Of a stretch of 64,000 nt of DNA, positions 57,768-64,000 are shown piece by piece; the stretch's first letter is position 1, and each line of letters starts with the position of its first letter. A program made the position numbers and the translations under genes. The stretch covers positions 1 to 64,000 of the forward strand of contig NZ_JAVFJJ010000006.1 of the NCBI RefSeq assembly GCF_030908245.1. Reading direction: 5' to 3'. The notes beneath the pieces are model-generated. The model was not told the DNA's origin. It did not search any database and saw only the letters and a program-made list of their open reading frames with translations. The stretch comes from Sinomonas sp. ASV322. GTDB lineage: Bacteria; Actinomycetota; Actinomycetes; Actinomycetales; Micrococcaceae.

Positions 57768-58985
57768 TCAGTACCAGCCGATCGCCACCTCGTGCCCCCA
57801 CGCGTTGCAGGGGCTGGCGTAACGGTCCCGGATGTAGCCGAGCCCCCAGTTGATCTGGGTCCTGTAGTTCGTCAGCCAGTCGCTGCCGGCGGAGTAATAC
57901 TTGCCTGCGGGAAGGGCCTGCGCGATGCCGTACGCGCCACTCGACGGATTGGTGGCGTCGGTCATCCAGCTCGACTCTCGCGTCCACAGCTGGAGGAGGC
58001 ACTGGAACTCGGATCCGCCCCATCCATAGCCGCCGATCTGCGAGCCCGCATAGGACTGGGCGCCTCTGGGATCGTTGACGACCAATCCGACGCCCGGGCT
58101 CACGGCCGTCGCGGCCGGCCCAACCTGGACGGCTGTTGCGGCGGCTGCTGCTGCCTGTTCCCTCTGCAACTCGACCTGCTCGGCAGCCCGTCTCTTCGCC
58201 TCCTGAGCGGCCTGATACGCCGCAAGCGCCGCCTGACCCGCCTCGTACTGCTGCTCGACGCCCGCCGACGTGTTCTTGAGATCGGCGAGCTGAGCCGTGA
58301 GTGTGTCCTGCTGCTGCTGCGTCTGGGCGACCACGTCCTGGGCGTGCTTTTGCGCTGCCCCGGCGGCCTCGAAGTCCTGCTTCGCGGCGTCCGAAAGCTT
58401 TGCAAGGGCGTCTTCGGCCTGCTGGGACTGTGCCTCGGCCGCATTCGCGTTGTTGGCCGCCGCCTTGTATTGGGCAACGGCCTTGGCGGCCTGGTCGCCG
58501 AGGATCTGGAGGGTCCCCAGCCGGTCGAGGCCGTCCGACTGCCCGAGAACCGAGAATGCGTCGAGCATCCCCGAGGTGCTTCCACCCGTGTACGCGGCCG
58601 CGGCCACTCGACCGGCCGTCTGCTGGCTCGCGTCGCGTTCCTTGACGCGCTGAGCCGCAACCGCGTGGAGCGCGTCGACGACCTTCTGCTGATCCTTGAC
58701 GGCCTGCGCCGCCTTTGCGTACGCCGCGCCAGCAGCTACCGCCTTTGCCGACGCGTCGGCCGCGCTGGCCTGCACGTTCGCGAGAAGGCCAGTGATCTTC
58801 GTGACCTCAGCCTGCGCAGTCCCGACGTTGGCCTTCGCCGCCTGCACGTCGTCCCACGAAGGAAACCCTGTGGGCGGCCCATCGTCGGCCACAGCGGACG
58901 TCACGCATGAGCCCAGCACCAGAAGGGCGCTGAACATCGCCGCGAGGGCGGGTCCGTGCGGGGAAATCGGCCAGACGCGTCGCAT
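57768..58985 (-). CDS. Secreted coiled-coil lytic transglycosylase-like protein
   Basis: The 405-residue protein has a signal peptide (MRRVWPISPHGPALAAMFSALLVLGSC..., predicted cut near ADDGPP), a long Ala/Gln-rich coiled coil (about 35-265) and a C-terminal SLT-like domain (LLQLWTRESSWMTDATNPSSGAYGIAQ, with the catalytic Glu in ESSW, and GLGYIRDRYASPCNAWGHE). The architecture is like that of the actinobacterial lytic or RipA-associated cell-wall factors; it probably acts on peptidoglycan, perhaps at division. The start at 58985 is chosen because the signal peptide begins there. It lies on the same strand after recX. Confidence 0.87.
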   Translation of the reverse strand: MRRVWPISPHGPALAAMFSALLVLGSCVTSAVADDGPPTGFPSWDDVQAAKANVGTAQAEVTKITGLLANVQASAADASAKAVAAGAAYAKAAQAVKDQQKVVDALHAVAAQRVKERDASQQTAGRVAAAAYTGGSTSGMLDAFSVLGQSDGLDRLGTLQILGDQAAKAVAQYKAAANNANAAEAQSQQAEDALAKLSDAAKQDFEAAGAAQKHAQDVVAQTQQQQDTLTAQLADLKNTSAGVEQQYEAGQAALAAYQAAQEAKRRAAEQVELQREQAAAAAATAVQVGPAATAVSPGVGLVVNDPRGAQSYAGSQIGGYGWGGSEFQCLLQLWTRESSWMTDATNPSSGAYGIAQALPAGKYYSAGSDWLTNYRTQINWGLGYIRDRYASPCNAWGHEVAIGWY

Positions 58986-59051
58986 AGTGTCTACGAGTAT
59001 TAGACGTCCACACCCGCAGAGTCCACGAGGCGCGCGCACGGCACCCGCAAT

Positions 59052-59570
59052 TCATCGGGTATTCACAGAGTCGGACCCGAGCACCTCGGAAACGATTCTG
59101 AATGCCCGGCCCGGTGAGTGACCCTTTCGGGCGAGCATGCCGACGAGTCGGCGAACCTCACGATCGATGGCCGCCCGATCGTCCGCGGGGACCTCCCGTC
59201 GACGCCGTTCCACGAGCAGCCTCGCCGCGTCGTCCTCCTCGTCCATGCTCACCGTGGCCAGAGCCTCTTCGGCCGGGGCGCCCGTGATCCCCTTGGTGGC
59301 GAGCTCTCGACGGAGCGCCGAGCGCGAGAGCGCCTTCGCACCGGACCGGCTGCTCACCCACAGCGCGGCGAACTCCGCGTCATCGACGAGGCCGACCTCT
59401 TCGAATCTCTCGAGAACGGCCTCCGCCGCCTCCTCAGGGACGTTGCGCTCCCTCAGCTTCGTGGCCAGCTGGTGCCGGCTCTTCCGCCCAAGCGTGAGCT
59501 GGCGAAGGAGGATCGCTCGCGCCACCGACTCCGGATCGGCGTCGCGATCCTCCGGATGAGGATCGCTCAC
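59052..59570 (-). CDS. recX: Regulatory protein RecX
   Basis: This 172-residue all-helical RecX modulates RecA filaments. Repeated three-helix motifs include [21 protein letters not shown] and [17 protein letters not shown]. The start overlaps the recA stop (ATGA at 59567-59570), as usual, giving translational coupling and SOS control from the recA promoter. Confidence 0.95.
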   Translation of the reverse strand: MSDPHPEDRDADPESVARAILLRQLTLGRKSRHQLATKLRERNVPEEAAEAVLERFEEVGLVDDAEFAALWVSSRSGAKALSRSALRRELATKGITGAPAEEALATVSMDEEDDAARLLVERRRREVPADDRAAIDREVRRLVGMLARKGHSPGRAFRIVSEVLGSDSVNTR

Positions 59571-60613
59571 TCCCCGTCGACTGCCTTGAGACGAGGCTCC
59601 TCGTCGGCTTCCTTCTTGGCACCAACCCCGAGCTTCTCCTTGATGAGCCGCTCAAGCTCATCCGCAAGTTCCGGGTTATCTCGGAGGAAGCGGCGTGAGT
59701 TCTCCATGCCCTGGCCGAGCTGATCGCCGTCGTAGGTGAACCACGAGCCCGACTTCTTGATGATTCCGTGCTCGACACCCATGTCGATGATCCCGCCCTC
59801 GCGCGAGATGCCCTGCCCGTAGATGATGTCGAACTCGGCCTGCTTGAACGGCGGGGCCATCTTGTTCTTGACGATCTTGGCCTTTGTGCGGTTGCCGACG
59901 GAGTCAGCCCCCTCCTTGAGGGTCTGGACCCGACGCACATCAATGCGCACCGACGCGTAGAACTTGAGCGCCTTACCACCCGTGGTCGTCTCGGGCGAGC
60001 CGAAGAACACGCCGATCTTCTCGCGGAGCTGGTTGATGAAGATCGCCGTCGTCTTGGTCTGGTTGAGACGACCGGTGACCTTGCGGAGTGCTTGGCTCAT
60101 GAGGCGGGCCTGAAGGCCAACATGGCTGTCGCCCATCTCACCCTCGATCTCGGCCCGGGGAACGAGAGCCGCGACCGAGTCGATGACGATGATGTCGATC
60201 GAGCCCGAGCCCACAAGCATGTCCATGATCTCGAGCGCCTGCTCACCGGTATCGGGCTGGGAGACAAGAAGGGCGTCGGTATCGACGCCGAGCTTCGCGG
60301 CGTATTCGGGATCGAGGGCATGCTCCGCGTCGATGAAGGCCGCGATTCCGCCGTTGCGCTGCGCGTTGGCCACGGCATGGAGGGCGACCGTCGTCTTACC
60401 CGAGGATTCCGGGCCGTAGATCTCGACGACGCGTCCTCGAGGAAGGCCTCCGATGCCGAGCGCGACGTCGAGGGCAATGGAGCCAGTGGGAATCACTTCA
60501 ATGGGGGCTCGGGTGTCATCTCCGAGCCGCATGATCGAGCCCTTGCCGAACTGCTTGTCAATCTGCGCGAGCGCCGCCTCAAGGGCCTTCGCACGCTCTG
60601 GCGATGCCGCCAT
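59567..60613 (-). CDS. recA: Recombinase A
   Basis: This 348-residue RecA catalyses strand exchange and triggers LexA self-cleavage. Walker [10 protein letters not shown] is near 66, Walker [13 protein letters not shown] near 142, loop L2 is [20 protein letters not shown], and the acidic C-terminal tail is [16 protein letters not shown]. There is no intein. A LexA box at 60755-60770 lies about 140 bp upstream of the ATG. It is followed by recX. Confidence 0.99.
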   Translation of the reverse strand: MAASPERAKALEAALAQIDKQFGKGSIMRLGDDTRAPIEVIPTGSIALDVALGIGGLPRGRVVEIYGPESSGKTTVALHAVANAQRNGGIAAFIDAEHALDPEYAAKLGVDTDALLVSQPDTGEQALEIMDMLVGSGSIDIIVIDSVAALVPRAEIEGEMGDSHVGLQARLMSQALRKVTGRLNQTKTTAIFINQLREKIGVFFGSPETTTGGKALKFYASVRIDVRRVQTLKEGADSVGNRTKAKIVKNKMAPPFKQAEFDIIYGQGISREGGIIDMGVEHGIIKKSGSWFTYDGDQLGQGMENSRRFLRDNPELADELERLIKEKLGVGAKKEADEEPRLKAVDGE

Positions 60614-60754
60614 GGTCCACCTCCGGTCGGGTTGCCGTTCAATCCACTCGCTACGCTACCGAGGCCCACCGACAAAACACGCTGCGTGCTCGGCTATGTG
60701 GATGGTTCGGCCTGAAATCGCGAATTCTCGTCCTGTTGAGGACAATACATCGAA

Positions 60755-60770
60755 CCGAACACATCTTCGA
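60755..60770. promoter_or_regulatory. LexA box before recA
   Basis: CCGAACACATCTTCGA matches TCGAAC-N4-GTTCGA with two mismatches and is flanked by a second partial site (ATCGAACC) at 60749-60756. It lies between recA and the upstream DUF3046 gene. Confidence 0.75.
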
Positions 60771-60827
60771 ATAGCGTCGCGGCGTGTCGCGCGGAGAATT
60801 GGGCGCACCCGGGCTGACGACGGCGGA

Positions 60828-61049
60828 TCAGCCCTTGAGCGGGCGATCCTTGCCGAACCGTCGCTCCGGCGGGACGTCCTGCATGTCGCATACCGCAAGC
60901 CACACTTCCCGCGGACTCCGTCCTGCCCGGAGCGCCTCGTCTGCTGTGCGTCCGCCGACCGAGGTCAGCACGAGCGTCGCGGCAAGCACGCGCGCGTATG
61001 CCGCCCCGAATTCATCCTCCATGAGTCGCCAGAAGTCACTGTGCCGCAC
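60828..61049 (-). CDS. DUF3046 protein upstream of recA
   Basis: This 73-residue protein begins MRHSDFWRLMEDEFGAAYAR and contains the conserved segment LVLTSVGGRTADEALRAG and the terminal VPPERRFGKD. DUF3046 occurs in actinobacteria almost always directly upstream of recA; its function is not known to me. It ends about 210 bp before recA with the LexA box between, so it is outside the SOS-controlled unit unless read through. Confidence 0.9.
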   Translation of the reverse strand: MRHSDFWRLMEDEFGAAYARVLAATLVLTSVGGRTADEALRAGRSPREVWLAVCDMQDVPPERRFGKDRPLKG

Positions 61050-61082
61050 CGGTCAATTCTCCCTCACTTCTATGATGGGCTC

Positions 61083-61631
61083 ATGCCCACCCCCAGCCAG
61101 AGCCCCCAAGAGTTCGACGCGGCTTTCGAAACGATCGAACAGCAGCTGAGCCTCTTCTGGCGTCGTGCCAGGGCCGTCTCACACGGGATTTCCCGCTCAC
61201 TCCACCCTGACATGGAGCCTGGGGCATATGGCCTCCTGATGATCCTTCGCCGCGAGGGCCCCCTGCGCGTTACCGAGCTCGCGGCGCTCATCGGCATCGG
61301 GAAGCCGTCCGTGAGCCGTCAGGTGGCCCTCCTCGAGCAGCTCGGCCTCGTCTTCAAGGAAGACGATCCCAACGACCGGCGCGCCCAGCGTGTGACTCTC
61401 AGCGCGGCCGGCGCGTCCGAAGTCGACGAGCTCCGCCGTCGGCGCCTCTCCTTCTTTCGTGACGCCTTGGGATCGTGGGATCTGGCCGATCTGTCGCAGC
61501 TCGCGGACTATTTCTCGCGCGTCAACGAGGCCCTCGCCGCGGCAAAGCAGCGTCGGCAGAGCACAACGCCGGAGGGACCGGGTGAAAACCCGGTCCCTCC
61601 GGCGGACGAAGAATCGGTGGGCGAGGACTGA
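61083..61631 (+). CDS. MarR family transcriptional regulator
   Basis: This 182-residue regulator has the MarR winged HTH (MEPGAYGLLMILRREGPLR, then TELAALIGIGKPSVSRQVALLEQLG and the wing KEDDPNDRRAQRVTLSAAG). It is flanked by dimerisation helices, and the C-terminal ~20 residues are unstructured. No target is obvious; it diverges from DUF3046 at 61049. The last codons lie inside a perfect hairpin (61569-61602). Confidence 0.9.
   Translation: MPTPSQSPQEFDAAFETIEQQLSLFWRRARAVSHGISRSLHPDMEPGAYGLLMILRREGPLRVTELAALIGIGKPSVSRQVALLEQLGLVFKEDDPNDRRAQRVTLSAAGASEVDELRRRRLSFFRDALGSWDLADLSQLADYFSRVNEALAAAKQRRQSTTPEGPGENPVPPADEESVGED
61569..61602 (+). terminator. Perfect 15-bp hairpin with GAAA loop in the 3' end of the MarR gene
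   Basis: CCGGAGGGACCGGGT (61569-61583) and ACCCGGTCCCTCCGG (61588-61602) pair perfectly around a GAAA tetraloop. The hairpin sits about 30 bp before the stop codon, within the coding sequence, and no T-run follows. It is seen directly; a terminator or mRNA-stability role is inferred. Confidence 0.8.
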
Positions 61632-61665
61632 CGCGCCCGATCAGATCAGGGGATCCGCGATCCGC

Positions 61666-61980
61666 TCAGCTCATCAGCTCTGCCGAGAGGTCCCGGCCGT
61701 AACGCTGCGAGAACTCCTGAGGAACCGTGTCGGGCACCGCAATCCCCTCAGCGACGGCAACGCGATCACTCACCTCGCGGAGCATTGCGGAGAGCGGAAC
61801 GTCGAGAGCCCCGCAGATCGACGAGAGCAGCTCGGAAGAAGCTTCCTTCTGGCCACGCTCGACCTCGCTCAGATAGCCGAGCGAAACCCGTGCATTGTGA
61901 GAGACTTCACGGAGCGTGCGGCCCTGGCGCTGGCGGACGTCGCGCAGGACGTCTCCAATCTCATGACGCAGAACAACCAT
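61666..61980 (-). CDS. clgR: XRE-family transcriptional regulator ClgR-like
   Basis: This 104-residue regulator has the HTH_XRE domain [20 protein letters not shown] to [22 protein letters not shown]. It strongly resembles ClgR, which activates clpP and other proteolysis/stress genes in actinobacteria and is itself degraded by ClpP. The C-terminal end ELMS is short and hydrophobic, as expected for a degron. ATG at 61980, with GGAG 6 nt upstream, was preferred over an upstream start that adds an unconserved segment. It sits two genes from pgsA, the usual ftsK-pgsA-cinA-clgR order. Confidence 0.9.
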   Translation of the reverse strand: MVVLRHEIGDVLRDVRQRQGRTLREVSHNARVSLGYLSEVERGQKEASSELLSSICGALDVPLSAMLREVSDRVAVAEGIAVPDTVPQEFSQRYGRDLSAELMS

Positions 61981-62220
61981 CTTGCGCTCCTTCTTCTCTT
62001 CAGGGGCGATTTCAGCCAAGCCCACATCGCGCCAGCGGACTACTCCATTGACGGTTACGGGCTGCTTGACCATGCGAATCAGTGCGCTCCTTGTCGTTGG
62101 AAGCCGGCCTCCCGGGCTTCCGTGTCACCCATCCTAGTGGTGCCGCCGCTCACGGCGACACTAACAACAACTCCCAGCTGCGATTCTTTGTTCCCCTGCG
62201 GACCCCGCTCCGGGCCAAAT

Positions 62221-62697
62221 TCACAGCTGGCTCTCAGTAAGCGCCGCCAGCAGTGCCGCGAGGGCGGCGTCCCGTGCGGCTTCCCTGATCTCGGCCCGAG
62301 ATCCCGAAAAGCGGTATTCGCGCGCACTCGCGGCGCCGGGCCCAGCGATGCCCACGAAGACGGTCCCGACAGGCTTGCCATCGTGGGCCTCGGGCCCAGC
62401 GACCCCCGTCGTCGAGACCGCATAGTCGGCACCGCAGGCCAAGCGGGCACCCGAGGCCATCTCCCGCGCGACCCGCGCATCCACCGAACCGGCCTCGGCG
62501 AGCAACGCCGTCGACACGCCGAGGAGTCCGGACTTCACCTCGTTCGCGTAGCTCACCACTCCCCCGCGCAGCATGGCGGAGGCCCCCGGGACATCGGCGA
62601 GGCTCGCCGCGACAAGGCCCGCCGTGAGGGACTCGGCCGTCGCGGCAGTAAGGCCTCGGGCGATGTAGGCCGCGACCACGTCCTGCGGGTTCACCAT
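62221..62697 (-). CDS. cinA: CinA/PncC-type nicotinamide-nucleotide amidohydrolase
   Basis: This 158-residue, single-domain C-terminal CinA family protein has ATAESLTAGLVAASLADVPGAS near the N-terminus, the catalytic Ser region in ESLTAG, GGVVSYANEVK, and STTGVAGPEAHDGKPVGTVF. It probably deamidates NMN in pyridine-nucleotide recycling. The N-terminal competence/ADP-ribose domain is absent, as in many actinobacteria. ATG at 62697 has AGGAG upstream; 10 bp separate it from pgsA. Confidence 0.93.
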   Translation of the reverse strand: MVNPQDVVAAYIARGLTAATAESLTAGLVAASLADVPGASAMLRGGVVSYANEVKSGLLGVSTALLAEAGSVDARVAREMASGARLACGADYAVSTTGVAGPEAHDGKPVGTVFVGIAGPGAASAREYRFSGSRAEIREAARDAALAALLAALTESQL

Positions 62698-62707
62698 GGC
62701 TGGGCTC

Positions 62708-63295
62708 CTAGTCCCCTCGCAGGGCCGCAGCACGGAGCCGGGCGGCCTTCACAACATAGTCGACGCCCGTCACCACCGTGACGGCCGCCGCGGCGAGCAT
62801 GACGACGAAGGCCACGGGCGGTAGTGCGGGGATTGCGTCCCGCAGCGGCAGCAGGTACAGGAAGAGCGCGATGGTCTGGAGGACCGTCTTGAGCTTTCCT
62901 CCCCGAGAGGCAGGCATCACACCGTAGCGGATGACGACGAAGCGCAGCACCGTGATGCCCCATTCGCGCACAAGGATGACGATCGTGATCCACCACGGGA
63001 GCTCGCCGAGCCCGGAGAGCAGGATGAGCGCCGCGCCGGTCAGGAGCTTGTCCGCAATCGGATCAGCGATCTTGCCGAAGTTCGTCACGAGGTTCCGACG
63101 GCGGGCGATCTGCCCATCGAGCTGGTCCGTGTACATCGCAACCGCGAACGCGAGCAGGGCAAACCACCGCAGCGGTCCCTGATGGGAACCGTCGGCCACC
63201 ATGAACCAGACGAACACCGGGACGAGGACGATGCGGAACATCGTGAGAACGTTGGGCAAGTTCCAGAGCTGGGACGGCCCCCTGCTAATCATCAC
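62708..63295 (-). CDS. pgsA: CDP-diacylglycerol--glycerol-3-phosphate 3-phosphatidyltransferase
   Basis: This 195-residue membrane enzyme makes phosphatidylglycerol phosphate. The CDP-alcohol phosphotransferase motif DG-x2-AR-x8-G-x3-D-x3-D is complete (in LDGQIARRRNLVTNFGKIAD, with a D four residues on). About five helices are visible. It is 6 bp downstream of ftsK and co-transcribed with cinA. Confidence 0.95.
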   Translation of the reverse strand: MMISRGPSQLWNLPNVLTMFRIVLVPVFVWFMVADGSHQGPLRWFALLAFAVAMYTDQLDGQIARRRNLVTNFGKIADPIADKLLTGAALILLSGLGELPWWITIVILVREWGITVLRFVVIRYGVMPASRGGKLKTVLQTIALFLYLLPLRDAIPALPPVAFVVMLAAAAVTVVTGVDYVVKAARLRAAALRGD

Positions 63296-63301
63296 CCAAG
63301 C

Positions 63302-64000
63302 CTAGCGGCCGGTGAGCTGCCAGGCGTCTTCCCCGCCGTCGTCGTCGTCATCGTCGTAGTAGTCGACCGCCTGCGGGCGCGAGTCGAGATCCTTGGCGAC
63401 GAGGTCCTCCGCATAGGGCGAGTCGATCGCGTGCTCGCCGAGCTGGTGGTTCGCGTTCGCGTTGTCGGCGAGGGCCCGATCCGCTGGGTTCGCTGGGGAG
63501 GCGGACGACGGCGAGTCCTCGCCCCGGAGAGCTGCGAGGACGGCGGGCAGGTCGTCCGGCTTGACGAGCACGTCGCGCGCCTTCGACCCCTCCGACGGGC
63601 CGACGACGCCGCGGCTCTCGAGAAGGTCCATGAGCCGCCCCGCCTTGGCGAAGCCGACGCGAAGCTTGCGCTGGAGCATCGACGTCGAGCCGAACTGCGT
63701 TGTCACGACGAGCTCGGTGGCCTGGAGCAAGACTTCGAGGTCGTCGCCGATCTCCTCGTCGATCTGCTTCTTCTCAGGTTCTGCGGAGACATCCTCGCGG
63801 TAGGTCACCTGGAGCTGGCCCTTGACGTGCTCGACGACCTGGTGGATCTCCGACTCGGAGACCCACGCGCCCTGGACGCGCATGGGCTTGGACGCCCCCA
63901 TGGGGAGGAACAGCGCGTCGCCCTGGCCAATGAGCTTCTCGGCGCCCGGCTGATCGAGCACGACGCGCGAGTCCGTCACCGAGGACGTCGCGAACGCCAT
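63302..64000 (-). CDS. ftsK: DNA translocase FtsK, C-terminal fragment (cut by window edge)
   Basis: These 232 residues are the C-terminal end of FtsK/SpoIIIE. The first part belongs to the RecA-like motor ([22 protein letters not shown]). The winged-helix gamma domain that reads KOPS/FRS orientation sequences includes [20 protein letters not shown] and [19 protein letters not shown] long acidic tail ends in a DDDDDD run. FtsK is the septal DNA pump for chromosome dimer resolution. The remainder of the gene lies beyond 64000. Confidence 0.97.
   Translation of the reverse strand: MAFATSSVTDSRVVLDQPGAEKLIGQGDALFLPMGASKPMRVQGAWVSESEIHQVVEHVKGQLQVTYREDVSAEPEKKQIDEEIGDDLEVLLQATELVVTTQFGSTSMLQRKLRVGFAKAGRLMDLLESRGVVGPSEGSKARDVLVKPDDLPAVLAALRGEDSPSSASPANPADRALADNANANHQLGEHAIDSPYAEDLVAKDLDSRPQAVDYYDDDDDDGGEDAWQLTGR

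Overview
The window comes from a high-GC actinobacterium, most likely a Micrococcaceae member close to Arthrobacter or Sinomonas. Several things point that way: the 16S rRNA; the arginine order argC-J-B-D-F-R-G-H; an arginine/histidine/recA neighbourhood typical of Micrococcales (ftsK-pgsA-cinA-clgR ... DUF3046-recA-recX ... miaB-miaA-dapF ... hflX-dinG-lexA ... hisC-B-H-A); an actinobacterial LexA box (TCGAAC-N4-GTTCGA); and frequent GTG starts with GTGA/ATGA gene overlaps. This is ordinary chromosomal core DNA with two accessory-looking insertions. I see no phage, IS element, CRISPR array or tRNA.

Layout. 1-3120 (minus strand): the start of a 23S rRNA, a long spacer without tRNA, a complete 16S rRNA, and the rRNA leader with a candidate promoter. 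3186-7456 (minus): tyrS, translationally coupled to a HelD-type RNA-polymerase helicase, then apt. 7536-11162: a GNAT acetyltransferase, an AzlCD amino-acid exporter divergent from its Lrp/AsnC regulator across a repeat-rich operator, a 3-methyladenine glycosylase and a DinB-fold (maleylpyruvate-isomerase-like) protein. 11203-20414 (minus): the complete arginine pathway, including argR and an inserted SRPBCC gene, with ArgR-type operators before argC and before argG. 20553-27472: a quinone oxidoreductase, a Pls-type poly(amino acid) synthetase, an M1 metallopeptidase and a convergent Sfp-type phosphopantetheinyl transferase, which together look like a self-contained cationic homopolymer system. 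27495-31108: pheST. 31187-34321 (minus): a four-gene cassette of lower GC made of a secreted Cys-containing peptide, an ABC ATPase and two membrane proteins, probably a bacteriocin-like export/immunity system.

34700-43410: a SIMPL-domain protein, an SOS-box-preceded radical SAM protein, a Nudix hydrolase, two MFS transporters, a TrmH-type RNA methyltransferase, and the infC-rpmI-rplT operon. infC begins with AUU and carries a long repetitive C-terminal tail. 43527-47959 (minus): hisC-hisB-hisH-(51-aa membrane protein)-hisA and an SseB-like gene. 47998-49331: a LysM protein and lexA diverge over two LexA boxes. 49361-57716: dinG, hflX, a small methyltransferase, a VOC protein, dapF, miaA and miaB. 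57768-61049: a secreted coiled-coil/SLT protein, recX, recA and DUF3046. 61083-64000: a MarR regulator, clgR, cinA/pncC, pgsA and the C-terminal part of ftsK.

Two themes cut across regions. An SOS circuit is visible as lexA, recA-recX, the LysM gene and the radical SAM gene, each with its own LexA box. Short tandem duplications (14-25 bp) also recur at many gene ends, and in-frame inside argC and infC, as if replication slippage shapes this genome. The best candidates for an undescribed system are the secreted-peptide/ABC cassette at 31187-34321 and the Pls/M1/PPTase cluster at 21515-27472.
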